Shown one piece after another: positions 7,096-11,569 of a stretch of DNA of 11,569 bases (positions within the stretch are counted from its first letter, which is position 1; every line of letters begins with the position of its first letter). The stretch lies in assembly GCA_003225595.1 (NCBI GenBank), contig QIAR01000019.1:1-11569 (forward strand), written 5' to 3'. The stretch comes from Acidobacteriota bacterium. GTDB lineage: Bacteria; Acidobacteriota; Terriglobia; Terriglobales; Acidobacteriaceae. Under the pieces are notes generated by a model. The model searched no databases, was not told where the DNA came from, and saw only the letters and a list, made by a program, of their open reading frames with translations. The translations under genes and the position numbers were made by a program.

Positions 7096-7141
7096 GCCCC
7101 GCTGTTGAAAGCCTAGGTTACCTGCTCAACTAGATCGGGGC
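7096..7141 (+). promoter_or_regulatory. Candidate structured 5' leader element ahead of the PEP-CTERM gene
   Basis: Three stacked helices can be drawn. GCCCCG (7096-7101) pairs with CGGGGC (7136-7141). GTTGA (7104-7108) pairs with TCAAC (7126-7130). At the tip, GC (7111-7112) pairs with GC (7124-7125) and AGG (7115-7117) with CCT (7121-7123). The internal loops are asymmetric. The element ends 120 bases before the ATG, so it could sit in the leader RNA. It does not carry the conserved bases of the c-di-GMP-I riboswitch that I know. The fold was made by eye; no energy was calculated. Confidence 0.35.
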
Positions 7142-7261
7142 GACTGTGTTGGTGAGGCTGTTTTTCTGTTGTATTTTTTGGAAACCAACAGTGGGTCGGA
7201 GGTGCGTAAGGCCAGCGGTTTGTTACTAGTGTGCATCTGTTTGCAGTTCAGGAGGGCACTT

Positions 7262-7834
7262 ATGAAGCGATTCGTTTTGCTGGCGTTTTTGGCATCGGTC
7301 TTGCCGATGGCAGCTTGGGCGAATGAAATAGATTTTGCAAATTCTGGAGGCACGCTGTCGGGGAGCAACAGCGGTTTATCTTTGACTGACTCGACACTGA
7401 TTGCCATCAACGGCTTAAACGGGAGCGGGCTCATTATTGGAACCAATCTGGGTGGTGTGTACTTCACGACCGGAGCACTGACTAGCGGCTCGCTGGCCGG
7501 TGGCGCCACCTTTGCAGCAGGCGGCAGCTTCACGATCAGCGGCACGAACGGCGTGATTTTCAACGGCTCCTTCAGCAGCCCCGTGACTTGGACGCTGATG
7601 ACCTTGAAGAATGGTACGCACGAGTACACACTGCAGGGCGCAATCAGTGGCGGGGGTATGAATGGTGCAACCATCCAGTTGACGCTGAATAGTGGCAAGG
7701 GTTTCTTTAGCGGCTCGGCGGTGATCGCCAGTGGAAACACCAACGTCGTGGTCCCAGAACCTGGCACTCTTGGTTTGCTAGGCTCGGGCCTCGTGAGCAT
7801 CGCGGGCCTGGTGCGCCGGCGAATGAAAACTTAG
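7262..7834 (+). CDS. PEP-CTERM sorting-domain surface protein
   Basis: A protein of 190 residues. The first 20 (MKRFVLLAFLASVLPMAAWA) are a clear signal peptide, and the end is a complete PEP-CTERM tripartite signal: VPEP at 164-167, a hydrophobic helix (TLGLLGSGLVSIAGL) and the basic tail VRRRMKT. In this family the tail is recognised and cut by an exosortase, and the protein is delivered to the cell surface or exopolysaccharide matrix. The body is rich in Gly, Ser, Thr and Asn, has no cysteine and looks like beta-strand repeats (GGVYFTTGALTSGSLAGG, GGSFTISGTNG); no enzyme motif is visible. The ATG at 7262 has AGGAGG six bases upstream; the open frame begins further left but codes for no sensible N-terminus. 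The gene stands alone, with a strong terminator after it. No exosortase gene is in the window. Confidence 0.92.
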   Translation: MKRFVLLAFLASVLPMAAWANEIDFANSGGTLSGSNSGLSLTDSTLIAINGLNGSGLIIGTNLGGVYFTTGALTSGSLAGGATFAAGGSFTISGTNGVIFNGSFSSPVTWTLMTLKNGTHEYTLQGAISGGGMNGATIQLTLNSGKGFFSGSAVIASGNTNVVVPEPGTLGLLGSGLVSIAGLVRRRMKT

Positions 7835-7868
7835 TAGTAAGCTGACCAGAAACCCGAAGTAACTCAGC

Positions 7869-7894
7869 AGCCCCGCCTAATGGCGGGGCTTTTT
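7869..7894 (+). terminator. Intrinsic terminator after the PEP-CTERM gene
   Basis: AGCCCCGCC (7869-7877) and GGCGGGGCT (7882-7890) form a perfect 9-bp stem with the loop TAAT. The final T of the stem and the four that follow make a run of five (7890-7894). It lies 35 bases after the stop codon. Confidence 0.95.
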
Positions 7895-8036
7895 CCATGT
7901 TCCTCACTCCTCCTTTGTCCAGCACAAGCAATCATGTTCTGCTACGTCGTGCTATTAACCAGATCTCAAGGCTTTCAACTTGCCGAAGCGGGGCAGACCT
8001 ATCGTTATGTGCTGATCACGGGTTACCGCAGTAATC

Positions 8037-8055
8037 CTGTAAAGGGGAATTACAG
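8037..8055. repeat. Inverted repeat CTGTAA / TTACAG next to the promoter
   Basis: CTGTAA (8037-8042) and TTACAG (8050-8055) are exact reverse complements around a 7-base spacer and directly abut the -35 box at 8056. The position suits an operator for an activator or repressor. No regulator is identified. Confidence 0.35.
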
Positions 8056-8084
8056 TTGACGACTAATCTTTGGGTACTTAAATT
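8056..8084 (+). promoter_or_regulatory. Sigma70-type promoter of the coiled-coil/PilZ genes
   Basis: TTGACG (8056-8061, five of six to the -35 consensus) is followed after exactly 17 bases by TAAATT (8079-8084, four of six to the -10 consensus). It lies 18 bases upstream of the start codon at 8103, giving a short leader that contains the ribosome binding site (AAAGGG). Confidence 0.6.
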
Positions 8085-8102
8085 GCGAGCAAAGGGATTT
8101 TA

Positions 8103-8375
8103 ATGAAAGACATTCATGAAGTCTTGCGGCGCAAGCAAACCAAGTACGCACAATTGGCGAAGCAGATTGAGCTGCTGCAGCAAGCGGTCGAAAAGCTGCG
8201 TGAGGTCGCCCCTCTGCTCGCCGATAACGAAGAAGAGGAAGACAATGTGGTGCTTGGAGAAGTGGAGGAAGACCTTCATGAGCCGAATGTCATGGTGGCC
8301 CAAGCTGCCGCAGGGCAGGCTGGCACTCAAGCGGCACCTCCCAAGCCGCGTGGAGTTGCTCCGCGTTGGCCCTAA
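8103..8375 (+). CDS. Small hypothetical coiled-coil protein upstream of the PilZ gene
   Basis: A protein of 90 residues of unknown function. Residues 1-40 are a charged amphipathic helix (MKDIHEVLRRKQTKYAQLAK, then QIELLQQAVEKLREVAPLL) that should form a coiled coil. A run of four glutamates lies at 43-46, and the C-terminus is a flexible Ala/Gln and Pro-rich tail ending PKPRGVAPRWP. There is no signal peptide or membrane segment, so it is cytoplasmic. The ATG is preceded by AAAGGG at a suitable distance and by a good promoter. The receiver/PilZ gene begins 27 bases downstream on the same strand, so the two are very likely cotranscribed, and the coiled coil may dimerise or bind that protein (inference). 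An overlapping ORF in another frame (from 8116) is arginine/serine-rich and looks like a shadow. Confidence 0.78.
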   Translation: MKDIHEVLRRKQTKYAQLAKQIELLQQAVEKLREVAPLLADNEEEEDNVVLGEVEEDLHEPNVMVAQAAAGQAGTQAAPPKPRGVAPRWP

Positions 8376-8402
8376 TCAAGCCGGATTCGGAGTAATTGTG
8401 GT

Positions 8403-9533
8403 ATGACTCTTCAGGCGCTGCTGGTTTCCAAGGACGATAACGCCTCTGAAGCTCTTAGCCGGATTCTGGCTGGCTTCGGTGTTCCCGTGGAGCGCTCCAG
8501 TGATCCCGAAATTGCTGCCGGGCGGCTCGCTGCGCAGAAGTTCGATGAAGTAATCGTGGATTTCGACCAGCCCGAAGCTGCCGCCCTTGTGCTGCGAAGC
8601 GCAACCCACCCCGCCCGTGGAAACGGCCTGGTGATCGTGGCCTTGATCAGCGACGAATCAAAAGTGCGAAGTGTCTTTGGTGCCGGCGCACATTTCGCTC
8701 TCAACAAACCAATTCTCCTCGAACAAGCCAAGGGCTGCCTCAGGGCAGCCACTGCCATGCTGAAGCGTGAGCGTCGCCGAGCCTTTCGCGTTCCGGTACA
8801 GGCGTCAGTTGTGCTCAGCGTGGCCGGCACAAATGAAATTGAAGGCATCCTGCTGGATCTCAGTGAAAGCGGGATGGACGTTCTCGCCGCTCAGCCACTG
8901 TGCCCATCCGTGGTGGTCAGTTTTCGTTTCACTCTACCCGGTGGTAGCGCCGAAATCGAAGCCCAGGGTCAAGTCTCGTGGGCGACTCCGAACGGACAGT
9001 CTGGAGTGCGCTTCCTGGATATGCCGGAGACTCAAAGCACGATTTTGAAAGAGTGGCTGGTTGCAAATTCTCCCCAAGCTCCGTCGGATGATGCCGAAAT
9101 CTTTTCTCAGGGCAAGCTTACCGACTTAAGTCTGGGCGGTTGCTACGTGGAAACGGAATCGCCGTTCCCCGAAGGCGCGCTGCTCGATCTCTGCCTGAAG
9201 GCGGCAGAAATGGAGTGTCATGCTGAAGGCCTGGTGCGGGTCATGCATCCTGGACTTGGTATGGGCATTGAGTTCGCTTGGCGCACGAACGAGCAGCGGG
9301 AGAAGGTCAGGGAGTTTATTCAATTTCTGAAGAGCCGGGCCGGAACACTGCCCGAGCTGTTGATTTCGCCACGCTCGCTAGTGGCGGACGCGGTGGAGTT
9401 CAACTCCAGCAATGACTCCCCGAGCGAAGAAGACTTCCTGCTGGAACTGCTCCGCACTGGACAAACAATGGATCGCGAACAGTTCATAGCGCAACTCCGC
9501 CAACAGCGGAGCTCAGCGACCGCTTCGTCGTAG
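8403..9533 (+). CDS. Response-regulator-like protein with receiver domain and two PilZ domains
   Basis: A protein of 376 residues. Residues 1-115 look like a receiver domain: acidic pair D11/D12, D53 after the hydrophobic strand EVIVDFD as possible phosphorylation site, S83 in VALISDES and K102-P103 in LNKP, the usual lysine. Residues about 122-222 form a PilZ domain with the c-di-GMP motifs RRAFR (125-129, RxxxR) and DLSESG (152-157, DxSxxG). A second PilZ-like region (about 235-310) keeps DLSLGG (241-246) but has no RxxxR before it, so it may be structural. The C-terminal 65 residues are Ser/Glu-rich and probably flexible. It is a probable cytoplasmic c-di-GMP effector whose output is through protein contact, as there is no DNA-binding or enzymatic domain. 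It follows the coiled-coil gene by 27 bases. No partner kinase is in the window. Confidence 0.9.
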   Translation: MTLQALLVSKDDNASEALSRILAGFGVPVERSSDPEIAAGRLAAQKFDEVIVDFDQPEAAALVLRSATHPARGNGLVIVALISDESKVRSVFGAGAHFALNKPILLEQAKGCLRAATAMLKRERRRAFRVPVQASVVLSVAGTNEIEGILLDLSESGMDVLAAQPLCPSVVVSFRFTLPGGSAEIEAQGQVSWATPNGQSGVRFLDMPETQSTILKEWLVANSPQAPSDDAEIFSQGKLTDLSLGGCYVETESPFPEGALLDLCLKAAEMECHAEGLVRVMHPGLGMGIEFAWRTNEQREKVREFIQFLKSRAGTLPELLISPRSLVADAVEFNSSNDSPSEEDFLLELLRTGQTMDREQFIAQLRQQRSSATASS

Positions 9534-9717
9534 TCTGAGCCCATTCCCTTTTCGCTTCGTGCTGCTCCTCTACGCCGGTCTCCGCTCGGTCTCATGCTAC
9601 CCAGCACTTCGGCGAAGCATCTTGCGTGCAGCGAATATTGATCTGAGGAACAGCACCAATCCTCGAAAGCTTTGCGGTATCTTCTCTGTCTGACTGTTTG
9701 CCGAGGATAAATTCTAC

Positions 9718-11430
9718 TTGGAGCAAAAAAGGCTGAAACGGGACCCTTCACAGGCAAGTCCAGCAGGCAAAGCGAGCGCCGATTCCCTACTCTCACCCGA
9801 AGCAAGCCCGCTCTTTCTTTTGCCCGTGCTCACTATCATGGCTGCGGCATTCGCCGTCATCGTGCCGTTCTTTTTTAAAAATAATCCCTCGGGACACGAT
9901 TTTGAATTCCACTTGTTTTCCTGGATGGAAGTGCTGGGACAGTGGAAGCAAGGCGTTGCTTATCCACGCTGGGCCGCGTTGGCTCACTGGGGTTATGGCG
10001 AGGCGCGATTTGTATTCTACCCGCCGGCTTCCTGGACTCTGGGCGCAGCGCTCGGCGCGCTGCTGCCCTGGAAGGTGGCACCAGGGGTGTACATCTGGGT
10101 TGCGCTCTGCGCATCGGGATTGTCGATGTTTCTTCTCGCACGGAGATGTCTGCGACGGAATGATGCGATTTTTGCCGCCGCTTTATACGCAGCCAATCCC
10201 TACTACATTGTCATCGTGTACTGGCGAAGCGCATTCGCCGAGCTGCTGGCGGGCGCGTTGCTTCCTCTGTTGCTTTTGTGTGCGCTCCGCGTTGAGCGTG
10301 AAGGCGGCGGGATGATCGTTCCTCTGGGATTGGTCGTTGCTGCAGCCTGGTTGACCAATGCTCCGTCAGCGGTCATGGTCAATTATTCGCTGGTCCTGCT
10401 CGTCGTTATTGTGGCCCTGGTTCGCCGTTCGCCGCGAGTGTTGCTGCATGGCGGAATTGCCGTCTTGCTCGGCGCAGCTCTTGCTGCATTCTACATACTG
10501 CCTGCCGCATATGAAGAGAAATGGGTGAACATTGCGGAAGTGCTCGCTCCGGGCGTGCGTCCGCAGGATAATTTTCTCTTCACGATCATCAATGATGCTG
10601 ACCATAACCGCTTTAATCTTCTCGTGTCCCTTACCGCGACAACCGAGATAATCATGCTAGCGGGAGTAGCGTGGTTCGCTCGCAGGTGGCGCAAGCAACA
10701 ACCTGAGACCTGGTGGACTCTAACGGCCTGGACGATCGCAGCCACACTGTTGATGTTTTCCTTTAGCTTTATTCTCTGGCAACACCTCCCCAAGTTGCGA
10801 TTCGTACAGTTGCCCTGGCGCTGGTTGCTGTGCCTGAACGTTGCTTTTGCCTTGCTCGTGACCGTGGGGGCGCGGCGAGTATTCAGCCGCGTTCTGGTGT
10901 GCGCAGTCATGCTGATAGTAATCGTTGTGGTATGGCGCCGAGTCCAGCAACCCTGGTGGGACACCGCCGCCGATATCGAAGAGATGCACGCTACGATCGA
11001 CGACGGCGAGGGCTACGAAGGGGTCGACGAATACGTTCCCATCGGTGCGGACGCGTACGAATTGAAGAAGGACGCGCGGCGTGTTGCGATCGAAGGCGAC
11101 GCACGAGCCCGGATCCAAGTTCTGCAATGGTCCCCGGAATCCAAGCTATTCATTGCGGAAGTGTCCAAGCCGGCAGAACTCGTGCTGCGCCTGTTCAATT
11201 ATCCGGCGTGGAGAGTGGAGGTGAACACGCAAGCTGTTGCAGCCGAAACACGTGAGACTACAGGTCAGATGGTAATTCCGGTGGAGGCTGGGCGGAATCG
11301 GGTGCGCGTCACGTTTATTCGAACAGGGGATAGAACGGTGGGAGGATGGATTTCGGGCACAACCCTCCTACTCATGATCGTCTTTGCGATGCAGCACAAG
11401 CGAAGGGACCGGCGCGAAACTCCTGGTTGA
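9718..11430 (+). CDS. GT-C/YfhO-like polytopic membrane protein (6-pyruvoyl-tetrahydropterin-synthase-related membrane family)
   Basis: A protein of 570 residues if the TTG at 9718 is the start, supported by GAGGA upstream (spacing about 10 bases). The next candidate, an ATG at 9838, would cut into the first membrane segment. After a polar 30-residue head come about ten membrane helices. The first outside loop holds GHDFEFH (59-65), matching the acidic/histidine motif of GT-C glycosyltransferases, followed by GVAYPRW and FVFYPP, typical of this family. Residues about 420-545 are a soluble beta-rich domain: DEYVPIGAD, then LRLFNYPAWRVEVN and GQMVIPVEAGRNRVRV, close to the C-terminal domain of YfhO proteins. 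A final membrane helix and a basic tail close it. GT-C enzymes move sugars from polyprenyl-phosphate carriers on the outer face; the actual substrate is unknown. It follows the PilZ gene after about 180 bases in which I see no terminator. Confidence 0.88.
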   Translation: MEQKRLKRDPSQASPAGKASADSLLSPEASPLFLLPVLTIMAAAFAVIVPFFFKNNPSGHDFEFHLFSWMEVLGQWKQGVAYPRWAALAHWGYGEARFVFYPPASWTLGAALGALLPWKVAPGVYIWVALCASGLSMFLLARRCLRRNDAIFAAALYAANPYYIVIVYWRSAFAELLAGALLPLLLLCALRVEREGGGMIVPLGLVVAAAWLTNAPSAVMVNYSLVLLVVIVALVRRSPRVLLHGGIAVLLGAALAAFYILPAAYEEKWVNIAEVLAPGVRPQDNFLFTIINDADHNRFNLLVSLTATTEIIMLAGVAWFARRWRKQQPETWWTLTAWTIAATLLMFSFSFILWQHLPKLRFVQLPWRWLLCLNVAFALLVTVGARRVFSRVLVCAVMLIVIVVVWRRVQQPWWDTAADIEEMHATIDDGEGYEGVDEYVPIGADAYELKKDARRVAIEGDARARIQVLQWSPESKLFIAEVSKPAELVLRLFNYPAWRVEVNTQAVAAETRETTGQMVIPVEAGRNRVRVTFIRTGDRTVGGWISGTTLLLMIVFAMQHKRRDRRETPG

Positions 11431-11463
11431 CAAGCTCGTGTCCCGGAATTACCTGGAAGTCTC

Positions 11464-11493
11464 GTCGGCTTCGAAGGGCAAATGCCCTCCGAC
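11464..11493. repeat. Hairpin between the membrane-protein gene and rdgB
   Basis: AGGGCA (11475-11480) pairs with TGCCCT (11483-11488) and the stem is extended by GTCGG (11464-11468) with CCGAC (11489-11493), leaving a 6-base bulge on the left side. There is no T-run, so termination is doubtful; it may shape the mRNA leader of the next gene. Confidence 0.35.
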
Positions 11494-11525
11494 ACGACGG
11501 GCAAGATGCTGGCGCTACAAACACT

Positions 11526-11569
11526 ATGAAACGCATTCTCATCGCGACTTTGAATCCGGGAAAGCTACG
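11526..11569 (+). CDS. rdgB: RdgB/HAM1-type non-canonical purine NTP pyrophosphatase, N-terminus only
   Basis: The gene runs off the right edge. The 14 visible residues, MKRILIATLNPGKL, match the N-terminal strand and substrate loop (T-x-N-x-G-K) of the RdgB/HAM1 family, which hydrolyses ITP, dITP and XTP to monophosphate and pyrophosphate and keeps deaminated purines out of DNA and RNA. No strong ribosome binding site is visible before the ATG at 11526. With so few residues the call rests on this motif alone. Confidence 0.7.
   Translation, partial: MKRILIATLNPGKL

Larger units (their letters stand above)
6829..7261. other. Long intergenic region upstream of the PEP-CTERM gene
   Basis: About 430 bases without a supported gene between the DUF5655 remnant and the PEP-CTERM start. 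It holds at least three inverted repeats, listed separately, plus CTGTTG (7166-7171) with CAACAG (7186-7191), which encloses TTGG-AAA-CCAA. The promoter of the PEP-CTERM gene should lie here, but I see no clear -35/-10 pair and no correctly spaced sigma54 site. There is a strong ribosome binding site at the very end. Confidence 0.5.

Noticed and set aside
7096..7141. tRNA-like gene suggested by GCCCCG ... CGGGGC ends
   Set aside because: Only 46 bases, no T-loop motif and no anticodon stem at the required place.
6829..7261. c-di-GMP-I (GEMM) riboswitch upstream of the PEP-CTERM gene
   Set aside because: I looked for its conserved core bases and did not find them; only generic stems are present.
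7126..7800. Minus-strand 224-codon ORF opposite the PEP-CTERM gene
   Set aside because: Proline/valine-rich shadow of a gene with complete signal peptide and sorting signal.
7934..8059. Plus-strand 41-codon ORF after the terminator, with a fairly protein-like end (QTYRYVLITGY)
   Set aside because: No ribosome binding site, and it runs into the -35 box of the next promoter; a chance frame or an old remnant cannot be told apart.
9320..9805. Minus-strand 161-codon ORF spanning the gap between PilZ and membrane-protein genes
   Set aside because: Arg/Ser/Cys-rich composition, overlaps two solid genes, no ribosome binding site.

Overview
The window looks like chromosome of a soil-type Acidobacteriota (Terriglobia-like) organism. 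This is a judgement from gene style, not a database match. The pointers are an Npt-type nucleotide transporter fused to a long HEAT-repeat tail, a PEP-CTERM surface protein, a receiver/PilZ protein preceded by a small coiled-coil gene, a large GT-C/YfhO-like membrane protein, and moderately GC-rich DNA with strong AGGAGG ribosome binding sites. I see no rRNA, tRNA, CRISPR array, insertion sequence or phage gene.

Left part (1-6565). The 3' end of a DUF5666-like small-domain gene (+ strand) runs in from the left edge and converges on a block of minus-strand genes. Read in the direction of transcription, the block is: a possible 91-residue membrane-anchored peptide (6565-6290), a radical SAM enzyme (6176-5064), a gap of about 390 bases, a secreted Shewanella-like (Shelph) PPP-family phosphatase (4672-3344), and a 923-residue Npt1/Npt2-type transporter with a HEAT-repeat C-terminal half (3237-466). 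Spacings of about 100-400 bases mean the block may be several transcription units. A plausible promoter lies just upstream of the phosphatase.

Middle (6566-8102). This is mostly non-coding. It holds a decayed + strand gene whose surviving end reads as the C-terminus of a DUF5655-type protein, several inverted repeats, and a 5' region with a multi-part stem-loop ahead of a PEP-CTERM gene (7262-7834). A textbook intrinsic terminator closes that gene.

Right part (8103-11569, + strand). A good sigma70-type promoter drives a small coiled-coil protein and a receiver-plus-two-PilZ protein (probable c-di-GMP effector). A TTG-initiated GT-C/YfhO-like polytopic membrane protein follows, and then the first 14 codons of an RdgB/HAM1-type inosine triphosphate pyrophosphatase. 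The c-di-GMP effector, the GT-C protein and the PEP-CTERM protein all fit a cell-surface/exopolysaccharide theme, but that link is inference from adjacency.

I do not see a clearly new defence, mobile or RNA system. The observations most worth checking are the radical SAM enzyme with its candidate small upstream peptide, the HEAT-fused nucleotide transporter beside a secreted phosphatase, the structured 5' region before the PEP-CTERM gene, and the DUF5655 gene remnant.
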